From assembly GCF_000381065.1 (NCBI RefSeq), contig NZ_KB905865.1:9891-56237 (forward strand): DNA of 46,347 bases, in the 5' to 3' direction. The DNA is from Propionispira raffinosivorans DSM 20765. Lineage in GTDB: Bacteria; Bacillota; Negativicutes; Selenomonadales; Selenomonadaceae. A model generated the notes under the pieces. It did not search any database. It was not told where the DNA came from and saw only the letters and a program-made list of their open reading frames with translations. Both the position numbers and the translations under genes were made by a program. This document shows positions 1 through 9,487 of the stretch, piece by piece (position 1 is the first letter of the stretch; each line of letters opens with the position of its first letter).

Positions 1-276
1 TTTTCAGTATAAGAATCCACTTTTTCTGTCTATACTATATAATATATTATTTTACCACATAAATCACAAAAAAAGTTCTATTATTTTAGCCTCTAACTGA
101 CTAAATATAGCACATATGAAAATCTGTCGTACCCCTTATAAAATTGCATTATTGTAGATCGACAGATTATATGAAATTTAATGTTCTATCCTCTTATTTT
201 ATGATAAATTCTTGAATGTCCCTTTAAATTATCTATCCTATTTACTGTGGTATTTATTTCCACAAAACTTTCGTTA
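1..276. other. AT-rich non-coding stretch
   Basis: No convincing open reading frame is visible on either strand. The only structure noted is an inverted repeat, AATCTGTCG at 121-129 and CGACAGATT at 160-168, nine perfect pairs separated by about 30 bases. It could be a weak terminator or an old element end. Nothing else can be supported. Confidence 0.4.
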
Positions 277-394
277 TTAAAGCTGCTGCTACAAGCGTTT
301 GTTTTCTGCCATCAAATCCATAATACAGTTTTCCAGTGCATTGACTTCCTGCTATGTCAGCTTAATCTTCCTTTTCGATAAATACTGCTTTCAT
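277..394 (-). pseudogene. Decayed small ORF remnant
   Basis: Read on the minus strand, this stretch gives a coding-like, helix-forming peptide (EVNALENCIMDLMAENKRL) interrupted by two in-frame TAG stops. An ATG at 394 lies in another frame, so at least one frameshift is also needed. It resembles the end of a short helical protein that once preceded the neighbouring DUF6809-like remnant. The family is not recognised. The case rests on residue composition alone and is weak. Confidence 0.3.
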
Positions 395-413
395 TCTACC
401 ATAAACGTGCACC

Positions 414-583
414 GTTCCTTCTAACTCTGCGTTGGTGACCAAGTCATTGTCTCCATAATCAGCCAGACTTTAACGGAAAAACGGTGTCGATAATATACGT
501 CCATTCCGCTCATCATACAGTTACATTTTTCATCATTTATATCATCCATCCTCATTTTGCAAGGGGTTTCTCTATTTTTTTAC
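414..583 (-). pseudogene. Internally deleted copy of the DUF6809-like gene at 9488-9784
   Basis: About 110 bases from 414 closely match 9481-9600, which encode the C-terminal third of the small protein at 9488-9784. They are followed directly by sequence matching about 9770-9826, its start codon region and upstream leader. The roughly 170 bases between are missing. The deletion endpoints carry similar short AT-rich text (ttat...catcat), which fits a deletion between short direct repeats. The remaining frame also has substitutions, so no product is expected. The match even includes the 5' leader with the block caaggggtttctc, so the original duplication covered the whole gene. Confidence 0.7.
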
Positions 584-607
584 TCCAATATTTATTATAA
601 AATTTTA

Positions 608-644
608 AAAAATCTGATGCAATATTAAAACGCATCAGATTTTT
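608..644 (-). terminator. Intrinsic terminator of the gcv-lpdA operon
   Basis: A 13-base stem, AAAAATCTGATGC at 608-620 paired with its exact complement at 632-644, has an 11-base loop. On the minus strand it is followed by a T-rich tract. It lies 86 bases beyond the lpdA stop and is the natural end of the long minus-strand operon. The A/T flanks also allow termination on the other strand. Confidence 0.75.
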
Positions 645-729
645 ACTTTTCAAAACTTTGTTAAAGCCTAATGCAAGATGCTTTATTTTTATAACTGTGC
701 CCAACGCAACTCGTGATTTTATCAAAGCA

Positions 730-2130
730 CTACCGTCCCTTCAACAAAACCTGATGAATTATATCCCCATTGATCCCATGGGCACTTTCCATTACTGTCT
801 CGGATAAACTAGGATGAGGATGAATTGTTTTCGCGATATCCTCTGCTGTTAGACCATTACGAATGGCGATGGCACCTTCCATGATGAGGTCGCTGGCATG
901 GGCACCGAGGATGTGCATACCTATAACTTTGCCGGTATCAGCATTGGTGATGATTTTTACTAGCCCATCTGTTTCACCCATGGAAACAGCCTTGCCGTTG
1001 CTAGCGAAGTTAAATTTGCTGACTTTTATCGCTATGTTTTGTGCCTCAGCCGCTTGCTCGGTAATGCCAACCATCGCTACTTCTGGCGTCGTAAATATAC
1101 AGCCTGGCACTGCGCTGTAATCCATAGTACTATTGCCGCCCATTGCATTTTCGGCGGCAACCATACCTTCTGCCGAAGCGGCGTGGGCCCACATTTCTTG
1201 TCCAGTTGTATCGCCGATGGCGTAAATGCCTGCTATATTGGTCTCCATTTTATCATTCACTTTGATACCGTGCTTGCTATATTGAGCTCCCACCGTTTCA
1301 AGACCAAGTCCCTCTACTACAGGGTTTCGTCCAGTTGCGATCAATACTTTTTCAACTGCAAGCACTTGAAGCCCCTTACCATTATCAAGGAAAACCTTTA
1401 CACCGTCGGCACTTGCTTCGATACTCGTCACTTTCGTCTTGGTCAGCATTTTGATGCCCTGTTTACGCAGCGGAATGCCTACCCGTTTCACTAGATCATG
1501 ATCGACATTCGGTAAAATGGTTGGAAGCATCTCTACTACGGTAACTTCACAGCCAAAGGCTTGAAAAATAGCGGCAAACTCGATGCCTACCGCACCGCCA
1601 CCGATCACGATCATACTGCGCGGTACCTCGGTCATTTCTAGCAGCTGATTGCTGTCAATGACGTCATCCAACTCCTGCCCTGGTATCGGTAAACGCATGG
1701 GCACAGACCCTGTAGCAAGGATGATGTTTTTTGCTTCATAACTGATTTGTCCATCATCCTGCTTAACATTCAAGCGATTCGCGTTCTCTAGCATCGCCGT
1801 CCCATGTACTAGGTCGATCGCGTTGCTTTTAATCAACTGCTCAATCCCGCCCCGCAGTTTACGTACCACTTGATTTTTCCGCTCCATAATTGCAGCAAAG
1901 TTAAACCCTATGTTATCCGCCTGCAAACCAAACGCAGCGCATTTTTTTAGTTCCTGCCATTTTTCTGCACTCTTTAGCAAAGTCTTCGTTGGTATACAAC
2001 CACGGTTTAAACAGACGCCGCCCAATTGATCTTTTTCTATTAATAAAACCTTTCCACCTAGCTGGGCAGCTCGTATGGCAGCAACATAGCCACCGGGACC
2101 GCCACCGATTACCGCTACATCATATTGCAT
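730..2130 (-). CDS. lpdA: Dihydrolipoyl dehydrogenase (L-protein)
   Basis: Flavoenzyme that reoxidises the dihydrolipoyl arm of GcvH with NAD in the glycine cleavage system. The 466-residue protein has the N-terminal FAD dinucleotide motif GGGPGG, the redox-active disulfide C40/C45 in GGVCLNRGCIPTK, a second Rossmann motif (IGGGAVGIEFA), the FAD motif with GDTTG, and the C-terminal HPHPSLSE segment with the catalytic His. Length is normal for the family. The ATG at 2130 is chosen because GGAGGG lies six bases upstream; a longer frame upstream lacks such a site. It is the last gene of the operon, 38 bases after lipM, so it most likely serves glycine cleavage rather than a 2-oxoacid dehydrogenase. 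Confidence 0.95.
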   Translation of the reverse strand: MQYDVAVIGGGPGGYVAAIRAAQLGGKVLLIEKDQLGGVCLNRGCIPTKTLLKSAEKWQELKKCAAFGLQADNIGFNFAAIMERKNQVVRKLRGGIEQLIKSNAIDLVHGTAMLENANRLNVKQDDGQISYEAKNIILATGSVPMRLPIPGQELDDVIDSNQLLEMTEVPRSMIVIGGGAVGIEFAAIFQAFGCEVTVVEMLPTILPNVDHDLVKRVGIPLRKQGIKMLTKTKVTSIEASADGVKVFLDNGKGLQVLAVEKVLIATGRNPVVEGLGLETVGAQYSKHGIKVNDKMETNIAGIYAIGDTTGQEMWAHAASAEGMVAAENAMGGNSTMDYSAVPGCIFTTPEVAMVGITEQAAEAQNIAIKVSKFNFASNGKAVSMGETDGLVKIITNADTGKVIGMHILGAHASDLIMEGAIAIRNGLTAEDIAKTIHPHPSLSETVMESAHGINGDIIHQVLLKGR

Positions 2131-2168
2131 GTTTTTCCCTCCATCGATTTCGCTATTTGCTATACATC

Positions 2169-2993
2169 TCAACGCAGCATATTCCAAGAATCCTGACTAT
2201 ATTTTGTGGCAGCAAGCTCCGTACTTATCGCCTGTTCCTCTGCAGTAAGTTCACCGCACTCCAGCTGTATTCCAAGTGCCGTTGCAAACCCTTCTGGCAT
2301 CGGACAATACACTTCCTCCCAAGTGACAGATCTGCCTAGCACTTCTTCCAGAGAAGTCGCCCTGCTTTTTAACATTTGAATCATCTGTTCTCGTTTTTCT
2401 TCTGATTGCATTCGCAATAAATCTACGAACTGCTCAGCGGAAAACCGTAAAAGCAAGGAGCCATGTTGTAAGATAACACCGTTTTTACGCACTTGCGCAC
2501 TACCGACAAGCTTTCGCGCTGCTACGGTAAGCTCATAATACGAAGGAGCATCAAAGCAAGCCGCTGACGCAGGTTGCTTTTTTTTCTGTCCATACGCCGC
2601 GATTGGCACTGTCATTTCCGCTTTGACCCCCAACTGTTCAAGCCCTGCTAACAGTCCCTTACTAAAATAGCAATACGATGCCGTAATCGTCCGCGGAATC
2701 TGTGGAGCATCTTCCCGCACTACGATGCTATAGGTTAACTCAGCATCATGCAGCACCGCTCTGCCGCCAGTTAACCTGCGCACCACATCAATTTGCTGCT
2801 TTTTACATTGCTCTACATCGATTTCAGACTTAGACCGTTGAAAATAGCCTAAACTAACCGCCGCTGGCTTCCAGCCATAAAATCTGAGGGTCGGGGGAAC
2901 TTTGCCTGCACTGTGTGCCAGTAGTATGGCTTCATCAACTGCCATATTGGTTGCGGCATCCGCGATTCCACTGTTAATAATTCGCCAATTCAT
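2169..2993 (-). CDS. lipM: Octanoyltransferase LipM (lipoate-protein ligase A family)
   Basis: Member of the BPL/LplA/LipB fold family, 274 residues. It carries RRLTGGRAVLHDAELTYS (about 72-89), the segment ACFDAPSYYEL with a Cys at about 146, the RKLVGSAQVR block and GVILQHGSLLL. The Cys sits where Bacillus subtilis LipM has its acyl-thioester nucleophile, so transfer of octanoate from ACP to GcvH is more likely than ATP-dependent lipoate ligation. The start at 2993 has GGGGAG six bases upstream; the preceding ATG is too close. It overlaps the upstream radical SAM gene by 20 bases. In this operon it would make octanoyl-GcvH, the substrate for sulfur insertion by the next two proteins. A plain LplA ligase is the alternative. 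Confidence 0.85.
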   Translation of the reverse strand: MNWRIINSGIADAATNMAVDEAILLAHSAGKVPPTLRFYGWKPAAVSLGYFQRSKSEIDVEQCKKQQIDVVRRLTGGRAVLHDAELTYSIVVREDAPQIPRTITASYCYFSKGLLAGLEQLGVKAEMTVPIAAYGQKKKQPASAACFDAPSYYELTVAARKLVGSAQVRKNGVILQHGSLLLRFSAEQFVDLLRMQSEEKREQMIQMLKSRATSLEEVLGRSVTWEEVYCPMPEGFATALGIQLECGELTAEEQAISTELAATKYSQDSWNMLR

Positions 2994-3957
2994 CATGCAC
3001 TCCCCTAACAATCCCACACACCTCTATTGCCTCCATCACTTCAAGTAAAGTAAGTGGATGAGGATAATTGTACATAACGCCACCGGGGCGTTCATTATAA
3101 TAAGGACGATTACAATCCATGCAGCCACTCGTTTGAAAAGCCTGCCCATCCAGCAATACTGCAAACAGCTCTGCTTCTGGTACTTTATACGCGGAAATAC
3201 AACCATTTTGGTAAGCAATAACGTCTTGCGAATAGCCACGTTTAAGCAATTGATGCGCAATCTGAATGCGCCGATACGTAGCAATGTCCGGCGGTAGTTT
3301 CTCTGCTAAAGCAGTTCCACGTACAGGCGTAAAGGCAAATAAGCCAATGCTGATGCTTTTGTCGATACAGATTGCCATCCGCTGCACCATCTCTTCTTCA
3401 CTTTCACCCAAGCCAACGATGAGATGCGTAGTAATACGCCCCGGTAAGGCTTCTGCACAGGCTAGCAGTAGATTCCACGTAGCAGCCCAATCACCATTTT
3501 TCACGTTTGCATATAATGCTGGCGTAACGGCATCTAGTGCAATACAAACCCTTTCTGCGCCTCTTGCTACCAGTTCTTCCGCCTGCTCTACTGTTTCTAG
3601 ATGACTTCCTACGCAGATTGGCACTTCACTACGGTTATGTAGGGACTCAACGGCTCGCACCGTATGTTCCCAGCTATCAGAACTGTCTACCACCTGTAAG
3701 CAAGCCCGTTTTAATTTGCCTGCGGTATAAGCAGCATTGATCCCAGCCGTAGCTTCTTCAATCGCAACCGTCGGCCAAGTCACGCGGGAAAGCAAGTCTG
3801 TCCGTGCTGCACTTTCCCGTGACTGGGCACAAAACTGGCAATTGTTTTTGCACTTTTCTCCGAGCATGATATAAGCAGTCGTTGGCAGAGCATTCGCCTT
3901 GATTTTCTTCTTGCCAATGACACAAGCTGTACCTGCTGAAATTTTCCAAAAGTTCAT
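2974..3957 (-). CDS. Radical SAM protein, LipS1/LipS2-like lipoyl synthase subunit
   Basis: A 327-residue BioB-like radical SAM protein. C36, C40 and C43 form the CxxxCxxC motif for the 4Fe-4S/SAM cluster. A C-terminal cysteine cluster (SGCMDC, then NRPYYNERPGG) could hold an auxiliary cluster. It starts by ATGA overlap with the preceding gene; an in-frame GTG 12 bases upstream abuts the Shine-Dalgarno and is less likely. Two adjacent biotin-synthase-like proteins between gcvPB and lipM match the split lipoyl synthase LipS1/LipS2 described in archaea and some anaerobic bacteria, which inserts two sulfurs into octanoyl-lipoyl domains. No classical LipA is present in the window. Which of the pair is S1 or S2 was not determined. 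Ordinary biotin synthase is the alternative, but no bio genes are nearby. Confidence 0.7.
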   Translation of the reverse strand: MNFWKISAGTACVIGKKKIKANALPTTAYIMLGEKCKNNCQFCAQSRESAARTDLLSRVTWPTVAIEEATAGINAAYTAGKLKRACLQVVDSSDSWEHTVRAVESLHNRSEVPICVGSHLETVEQAEELVARGAERVCIALDAVTPALYANVKNGDWAATWNLLLACAEALPGRITTHLIVGLGESEEEMVQRMAICIDKSISIGLFAFTPVRGTALAEKLPPDIATYRRIQIAHQLLKRGYSQDVIAYQNGCISAYKVPEAELFAVLLDGQAFQTSGCMDCNRPYYNERPGGVMYNYPHPLTLLEVMEAIEVCGIVRGVHDELANY

Positions 3958-4745
3958 AATACACAGCACTCCTCACTTCGCTGAATCGTCCTGCCTAGTT
4001 CGTTTGCTAGTTCCACAGCTTTAGGGGTAGGATTCACAATCGTATCGAGTCCGATTTTAACCGCCCATTGATCAATCTCACTACGATATCGCCCCCCTGG
4101 TCGCATACAACCTAAATGAATCGGGATCGACGGACAAGTTTTTCTCGCCCACTTTAATAGTTCTACGACTTCTTCCATCTTTGGCGTTGAATACTCGGCA
4201 TACCGCGTTTTGCGCGTTGGCGTAAAAACAATAAAAGTTAAGCTGTCTACACCGAGTTCTCGCAAAAGTTCGATCGCACGATACTCGCCCTTAAGTTCAC
4301 CGCCCTGTAGTCCGATGCAAATATGCGGCATCACTTTCACCTGCTGACGTAACGCTTGATAACAATGGATATAATCCTGTACCGTCCGCTTAATACCCAA
4401 TACTTCACGAATCGTTTCATCATCACCAATAAAATCAAAAGAAACACAATCGGCAATCTCCGCGATTTGTGAGATTTCTGCTTCATCGATCAAGCCTACA
4501 TGGAGATTGTACCGTCTGCCCTGCTTTAACTCTTTTAGCTCTGCAACATGCTCGACAATCGGAACTTTTCCATCGGAACCGCAGCCGCCACTGATTAAAA
4601 AACTCGTGGCACTACTCGCCGCCATTGCTGAAATTGGCAGCATATGTTTTAGGTAATGACCACCGCAATGTGCACAATCTTGCTCGCAATGCGCAGCGGT
4701 TACACTAACGGATTTTGTCTGATTTGGGTAGGCAAAACGGATCAT
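3954..4745 (-). CDS. Radical SAM protein, second LipS1/LipS2-like subunit
   Basis: A 263-residue radical SAM protein. C20, C24 and C27 form CEQDCAHC, and a glycine-rich SAM-binding segment ([10 protein letters not shown]) follows. It ends ECCVL, and the paired cysteines near the C terminus could ligate a further cluster. The start at 4745 uses an ATGA overlap with the gcvPB stop; an ATG nine bases upstream has no better ribosome binding site. It overlaps the next radical SAM gene by four bases. Tight coupling to gcvPB and lipM argues that the two proteins act together on GcvH-bound octanoate. The function is inferred from family and context. Confidence 0.7.
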   Translation of the reverse strand: MIRFAYPNQTKSVSVTAAHCEQDCAHCGGHYLKHMLPISAMAASSATSFLISGGCGSDGKVPIVEHVAELKELKQGRRYNLHVGLIDEAEISQIAEIADCVSFDFIGDDETIREVLGIKRTVQDYIHCYQALRQQVKVMPHICIGLQGGELKGEYRAIELLRELGVDSLTFIVFTPTRKTRYAEYSTPKMEEVVELLKWARKTCPSIPIHLGCMRPGGRYRSEIDQWAVKIGLDTIVNPTPKAVELANELGRTIQRSEECCVL

Positions 4746-6193
4746 GCCTGCCATCTTAGCACCGGCTTACGAGCCGCTAAAGTTTCGTCCAAACGACCAA
4801 CGACCGTCGTATGGGGTGCACTCTTAATCTCTGTTGCATCCGACTCAGCTTCTTGCGCAATTTTAATCATTACAGCGATAAAAGCATCCAATGTTTCTTT
4901 GCTTTCAGTATCCGTCGGTTCAATCATCATTGCTTCTTCTACAATCATTGGAAAATAAATCGTTGGTGGATGGTAGCCATAATCTAGCAGACGTTTCGCA
5001 AGATCGAGGGTATGAATCCCATATTGAGCTTGTTTCTTGGAGTTTAAGATACATTCATGCATGCAGAAACGGTCAAAAGGTGCATGATACTGTTCCTTCA
5101 ATTGACTCAAGCAGTAATTCGCGTTCATTACGGCATCCTCACTGGCCTGCCGCAGTCCATCTGGTCCCAAAGCACGGATATAGGCATAACCACGAACAAT
5201 CACACCAAAATTTCCATAAAAAGAATGTACCTTGCCAATAGATTCTGAACGATTATGATCGAGATCATATTTACTGCCATCAAAGGTAATAATCGGCGTT
5301 GGTAAAAATGGTGCAAGACTGCTCTTTACTCCGACAGCACCAGCGCCCGGACCGCCGCCCCCATGTGGTGTACCAAAGGTCTTATGTAGATTAAAATGAA
5401 CCACATCAAAGCCCATATCACCAGGTCTAACGATACCCAGAATCGCATTGGCGTTCGCTCCATCATAATATAACAAGCCTCCGGCTTCATGAACGATACT
5501 GGCAATCTCTTCAATATTCGTCTCAAATAAGCCCAAGGTGCTCGGATTCGTCAACATGAGTGCCGCCGTATCTTTACCAACTGCTTCGCGGAGGGCGCCT
5601 AGATTAATCGATCCATCTTCATTTGATTTTATTTCCACGATTTCAAGTCCACATACAGCAGCCGAAGCAGGATTGGTACCATGCGCGGAATCTGGAACGA
5701 TTACCTTCGTTCGCGTTTCCCCTCTATGGCGATGATACGCACGAATCAGTTTTAGCCCTGTCAATTCACCATGCGCCCCAGCAACTGGCTGCATCGTAAT
5801 CGCATCCATACCAGCAATCTCGGCAAGATACTGCTCCATATCATAAAGTAGTTCTAGTGCCCCCTGCACAGTTTCCGGCTGCTGCAGTGGATGCACCAAA
5901 GAAAAGCCGGGATACCGACAAACATCCTCATTCACTTTTGGATTATACTTCATCGTACACGAACCCAGTGGATAAAAACCAGAATCCACACCAAAGTTGC
6001 GCTGCGACAATTGCGTATAATGCCGCATTAAATCGAGCTGACTAATCTCTGGCAATGGCGCAGGCTCTTTCCGTAAAAATTCTTGGGGAATCAGTGAAGC
6101 AATTGCTTCTTCTGGCACATCACATTTCGGCAGATCTAATCCGCAGCGACCTGCTTTGCTTATTTCAAAAATTAAGGCTTTTGCTTTTCTCAT
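4742..6193 (-). CDS. gcvPB: Glycine dehydrogenase (decarboxylating) subunit 2
   Basis: PLP-binding half of the two-subunit P-protein, 483 residues. The PLP lysine is K271 in [15 protein letters not shown]. The segments GSCTMKYNP and [11 protein letters not shown] are conserved in the family. With GcvPA it decarboxylates glycine and loads the aminomethyl group on lipoyl-GcvH. Its start overlaps the gcvPA stop (ATGA), so the two subunits are translationally coupled, as expected for a stoichiometric heterotetramer. It is of normal length and intact. Confidence 0.96.
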   Translation of the reverse strand: MRKAKALIFEISKAGRCGLDLPKCDVPEEAIASLIPQEFLRKEPAPLPEISQLDLMRHYTQLSQRNFGVDSGFYPLGSCTMKYNPKVNEDVCRYPGFSLVHPLQQPETVQGALELLYDMEQYLAEIAGMDAITMQPVAGAHGELTGLKLIRAYHRHRGETRTKVIVPDSAHGTNPASAAVCGLEIVEIKSNEDGSINLGALREAVGKDTAALMLTNPSTLGLFETNIEEIASIVHEAGGLLYYDGANANAILGIVRPGDMGFDVVHFNLHKTFGTPHGGGGPGAGAVGVKSSLAPFLPTPIITFDGSKYDLDHNRSESIGKVHSFYGNFGVIVRGYAYIRALGPDGLRQASEDAVMNANYCLSQLKEQYHAPFDRFCMHECILNSKKQAQYGIHTLDLAKRLLDYGYHPPTIYFPMIVEEAMMIEPTDTESKETLDAFIAVMIKIAQEAESDATEIKSAPHTTVVGRLDETLAARKPVLRWQA

Positions 6194-7536
6194 ACCATCG
6201 CCCCCAATTTTTCAACCAATTTATCAATATCGCCCTGTGTTCTGTTTTCTGTTACACAGAGGAGCATACAGTTTTTAAGTTCTGGATAATAACACCCTAG
6301 ATCGAGTCCGCCAATTATTTTTTCCTGTAATAATTCCGCATTGATTTCGGCTACAGGTTTTGGGCAACGGATCACAAACTCTTTAAAATAACTTACATCA
6401 AAAACACTGCTAAATCCATTCAATTTTGTCAGTTCACGGCAAGCGTAATGCGCTTTTTGCAGCGACAATCCCGCTACTTTCTGTAAACCGATTTTACCGA
6501 CAGCACTTAAATAGACAGCTGCGGTCAAGGCACATAGTGCTTCATTCGAGCAGATATTGGAAGTCGCCTTTTCCCTGCGAATATGTTGTTCTCTTGCCTG
6601 CAAAGTTAACACAAAGCCACGATTGCCCTCATGGTCTACTGTCTGCCCGACGATACGCCCCGGCATTTTACGCATGAGTTTTTCATTCACCGCAAAAAAG
6701 CCTAAATAAGGGCCGCCAAAAGCAGGTGCTAACCCCATCGGCTGACCTTCGCCGACTACGATATCAGCACCGAGTACGCCCGGTGCTTCTAAAAGGCCTA
6801 AGGAAATCGGATCAACCGCAACGATAAGGAGTGCGCCTTGCGCATGCGCGGTCTCAGCAATTTTTTTCACATCTTCAATACAGCCGAAAAAGTTCGGTGA
6901 TTGAAGAATGATCGCCGCTACATTTTTACTCATGAGCTGGGTAGCTTCTGCCAAATTGACAGTACCATCCGCGTAGCCTAGCTCTGTTATTGTATAATCC
7001 CGATCCCTTCCATAGGTATGAAGTACCTCACGATAATTCGGATGTACGGTACTCGCGACCAGTACTTCACTTCGGCGCGTAACACTGCAAGCCATCATCG
7101 CCGCCTCAGCTAAGGCAGTCCCACCGTCATACATCGAAGCATTGGAAACCTCCATGCCGGTTAACTGGCAAATCATACTCTGATATTCCCACAAGGCCTG
7201 CAAATAGCCTTGTGATATCTCTGGCTGATATTGCGTATACGCAGTATAAAACTCCGACCGCCCGATCACATGATCAACCACACTTGGAATGTAGTGATCA
7301 TAAGCTCCCGCCCCTAGAAAGCAGGTATACTCCTGTAGATTGGCATTTTTCCCCGCCAACTTCTGCATTGCGTTGACGAGTTCAGGTTCAGACATTGCCG
7401 GTGGTAAATCAAGTGGCCTTTTAAATAATAATTTATCAGGGATATCACAAAAAATTTCTTCCACCTTTTCTACGCCAATTGCCGCTAGCATCGTTCGTCG
7501 GTCTTCATCGGTATGAGGTAAATAGCTCCATGCCAT
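6190..7536 (-). CDS. gcvPA: Glycine dehydrogenase (decarboxylating) subunit 1
   Basis: The 448-residue N-terminal-type half of the split P-protein. It starts [13 protein letters not shown] and contains [15 protein letters not shown] and the [21 protein letters not shown] stretch (shown only in part here: [16 protein letters not shown]), both typical of GcvPA. It lacks the PLP lysine, which lies on GcvPB. AGGAAGG precedes the ATG, and only one base separates it from the gcvH stop. The split P-protein is usual in Firmicutes, Thermotogae and archaea, in contrast to the single 950-residue enzyme of proteobacteria. Confidence 0.95.
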   Translation of the reverse strand: MAWSYLPHTDEDRRTMLAAIGVEKVEEIFCDIPDKLLFKRPLDLPPAMSEPELVNAMQKLAGKNANLQEYTCFLGAGAYDHYIPSVVDHVIGRSEFYTAYTQYQPEISQGYLQALWEYQSMICQLTGMEVSNASMYDGGTALAEAAMMACSVTRRSEVLVASTVHPNYREVLHTYGRDRDYTITELGYADGTVNLAEATQLMSKNVAAIILQSPNFFGCIEDVKKIAETAHAQGALLIVAVDPISLGLLEAPGVLGADIVVGEGQPMGLAPAFGGPYLGFFAVNEKLMRKMPGRIVGQTVDHEGNRGFVLTLQAREQHIRREKATSNICSNEALCALTAAVYLSAVGKIGLQKVAGLSLQKAHYACRELTKLNGFSSVFDVSYFKEFVIRCPKPVAEINAELLQEKIIGGLDLGCYYPELKNCMLLCVTENRTQGDIDKLVEKLGAMV

Positions 7537-7537
7537 T

Positions 7538-7927
7538 TTAATTACCTTCCTCCGTTATAAATTTTTCGTACTCCTCGCTGCTCAGTAAATTATCTAACTC
7601 GGCTTGATCGGCTATTTTGATTACTGCGATCCATCCTTCGCCATAAGGATCTTCATTTATTATTTCTGGCGTATCGGTAAGTGCATCATTTATTTTGACA
7701 ATTTCGCCGCCAACTGGCGCATAAATATCAGACACCGCTTTCACTGACTCTACCACGCAAAATCCCGCTCCCACAACGAGACTCGTATCAGCGATAGGCA
7801 CTTCAACAAAAACCACATCGCCAAGCTGAGACTGTGCATAATCCGTAATGCCTACTGTTGCCTGATTACCCTCAATTTTTACCCATTCATGGTCACGTGA
7901 ATACTTTAATTCTGCTGGAATATTCAT
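7538..7927 (-). CDS. gcvH: Glycine cleavage system H protein
   Basis: A 129-residue lipoyl carrier. K63 in VVESVKAVSDIYAP is the lipoylated lysine. The protein has the all-beta biotinyl/lipoyl fold pattern, beginning with RDHEWVKIEG and ending with the acidic C-terminal helix. It shuttles the aminomethyl group between P, T and L proteins. The start overlaps the gcvT stop (ATGA). In this operon it is also the expected substrate for LipM and the two radical SAM proteins. Confidence 0.96.
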   Translation of the reverse strand: MNIPAELKYSRDHEWVKIEGNQATVGITDYAQSQLGDVVFVEVPIADTSLVVGAGFCVVESVKAVSDIYAPVGGEIVKINDALTDTPEIINEDPYGEGWIAVIKIADQAELDNLLSSEEYEKFITEEGN

Positions 7928-9033
7928 ACTTGTTGCCCCTCTCTTTTATAAAACGGTTTAGGAATCACCTGCACTGCTACGTTTTTACCGCGAATTTCTA
8001 TCGCAAACTCTTGACCAACCTTCGCAAACTCAGTTTCCACTAAAGCAAGACCAATATTCTTCTCTAAAGTTGGTGCATAGGTTCCTGTGGTTACTATACC
8101 AATACGCCTGCCTTCAGCCATCACTGGATATTCCGCCCGAGCAATGCCTCGACCAGTTACGACAAAGCCAACGCTCTTACGTTTTACACCATTTTTCTTT
8201 TGCTCTGCCAAAGCAGCCTGACCATTAAACTCACCTTTATCAAGCTTCACAAACATCCCAATACCGGCTTCGAGCGGTGAAATATCCTTGGATAACTCAT
8301 GCCCATATAATGGAAAACAAGCTTCAAAACGCAAGGTATCTCTACAACCTAACCCCACTGGCAATAATCCATAAGGTTTCCCCACAGCCATGATCGCAGC
8401 CCACAGTTCGGCAGCATCCTCAGCCTGACAGTAAATTTCAAAACCATCCTCACCAGTATACCCAGTTCTTGATATAAGAACCTCCTTACCGGCTACGATT
8501 ACGTTTGGTAAAAACCAATAATATGCTAGTTCCTCTAGGTTCGTATCTGTCAAATGGCTAAGAATACTCTGTGCCAGGGGTCCTTGCAATGCCAATTGTG
8601 CCGTTTTAGCAGATACATTGGTTAGTTCTACCTGAAAGTTTTCTTTGTTCTCCTGCATCCACTGCCAATCTTTTTCAATATTAGCCGCATTGATGACCAA
8701 TAAATATTCCTCTTCGCCCTGCTTATAAATCAGTAGATCGTCAACGATACCACCATCTTTATAACACATTGGCGTATATTGTATTTTATGCTGGGTAAGG
8801 CGAGATACATCATTTGTTACTAAATTTTGTAGAAATGCCAAAGAATCAGCGCCTTTGACCAAAACCTCGCCCATATGCGAAACATCAAAGAGTCCCGCCT
8901 TTTCTCTAACGGCTCGATGTTCCTCTAAAATCCCGCTATACTGCACAGGGAGTAACCATCCACCAAATTCAACGATTTTACCACCATATTCCAGATGAGT
9001 TTCATATAGAGGTGTCTTTTTTGCTTCTATCAT
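7924..9033 (-). CDS. gcvT: Aminomethyltransferase (T-protein)
   Basis: A 369-residue folate-dependent T-protein. It begins MIEAKKTPLYETHLEYGGK and contains FDVSHMGEV, the CYKDGGIVDDLLIY block and the folate-binding SRTGYTGEDGFEIY motif. It transfers the methylene group to tetrahydrofolate and releases ammonia. The ATG at 9033 is preceded by GGAGAG. The frame stays open for another 65 codons upstream, but that part is the glycine riboswitch and is not protein. It is the first gene of the operon. Confidence 0.96.
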   Translation of the reverse strand: MIEAKKTPLYETHLEYGGKIVEFGGWLLPVQYSGILEEHRAVREKAGLFDVSHMGEVLVKGADSLAFLQNLVTNDVSRLTQHKIQYTPMCYKDGGIVDDLLIYKQGEEEYLLVINAANIEKDWQWMQENKENFQVELTNVSAKTAQLALQGPLAQSILSHLTDTNLEELAYYWFLPNVIVAGKEVLISRTGYTGEDGFEIYCQAEDAAELWAAIMAVGKPYGLLPVGLGCRDTLRFEACFPLYGHELSKDISPLEAGIGMFVKLDKGEFNGQAALAEQKKNGVKRKSVGFVVTGRGIARAEYPVMAEGRRIGIVTTGTYAPTLEKNIGLALVETEFAKVGQEFAIEIRGKNVAVQVIPKPFYKREGQQV

Positions 9034-9065
9034 AGTTTCTCTCCTCTTCTTTCTTATATTTGGGC

Positions 9066-9115
9066 AAAAAATAAAGACAGAGACAAAGGCGGACGAATCC
9101 ACCTTTGTCTCTGTC
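9066..9115 (-). terminator. Riboswitch-controlled intrinsic terminator
   Basis: Arms 9076-9093 and 9098-9115 pair over 18 positions with a single mismatch, around a four-base loop. The minus strand then continues TTTATTTTTT. It lies between the second glycine aptamer and the gcvT ribosome binding site, the expected expression platform of a glycine-activated switch: glycine binding should favour read-through. Confidence 0.85.
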
Positions 9116-9275
9116 TGTTGTACCTGAGAGTTTTGCCTAAAAGGCTCCCCATCGGTGACGCCCATTATCTGAGCGTTCTCTCCAGAGTTTAGTCCGGTTA
9201 TGGTTCTTTTTACCTGAGAGTTTGACAAAGTTCTTGCTCCTTCGGCGCCGCTTTCGCGATCTCTCCTATAACCAT
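9116..9275 (-). promoter_or_regulatory. Tandem glycine riboswitch
   Basis: Two aptamers lie head to tail on the minus strand. The first (about 9196-9275) is closed by GGTTAT/ATAACC and contains GGAGAG, GCGCCGAAGGAGCAA and CTCTCAGG. The second (about 9116-9195) contains CTGGAGAG, then CACCGATGGGG and again CTCTCAGG. These are the hallmarks of the gcvT-type glycine riboswitch with the usual short linker. It is followed by a terminator and the glycine cleavage genes, so it should switch the operon on when glycine is plentiful. Confidence 0.95.
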
Positions 9276-9312
9276 CATTCTAATTTATTATTTCATTGTC
9301 ATATATACGATT

Positions 9313-9341
9313 ACAATAACATCTCTGTTAATTTATGTCAA
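9313..9341 (-). promoter_or_regulatory. Sigma-A promoter of the gcv operon
   Basis: On the minus strand TTGACA (9336-9341) and TATTGT (9313-9318) are separated by exactly 17 bases. The predicted start lies about 30 bases before the first riboswitch helix. Confidence 0.75.
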
Positions 9342-9442
9342 TGGAGTCTTTTCATATTCACCATTCTTTTTATAGCAAATAGCTTTCGTCGTTCATGTTT
9401 CTCAAACTAGCAATTTACCGATTTTCTTGAGATTTGGCGCAC

Positions 9443-9483
9443 AACGAAACACCCCAGCGATAAAATCACTGGGGTGTTTCGTT
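9443..9483. terminator. Perfect 15-bp hairpin after the DUF6809-like gene
   Basis: AACGAAACACCCCAG at 9443-9457 pairs perfectly with 9469-9483 around an 11-base loop. It begins five bases beyond the stop of the 9488-9784 gene and probably ends its transcript. Neither strand shows a long T tract after the stem, so termination efficiency is uncertain. Confidence 0.55.
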
Positions 9484-9487
9484 CCTT

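Noticed and set aside
3058..3740. Plus-strand open frames inside the radical SAM gene and similar ones across the gcv operon
   Set aside because: They are antisense shadows of well supported genes with no ribosome binding sites or family matches.
9034..9228. N-terminal extension of the gcvT frame
   Set aside because: It translates the terminator and most of the second riboswitch aptamer; the internal ATG at 9033 has a ribosome binding site and matches the family start.
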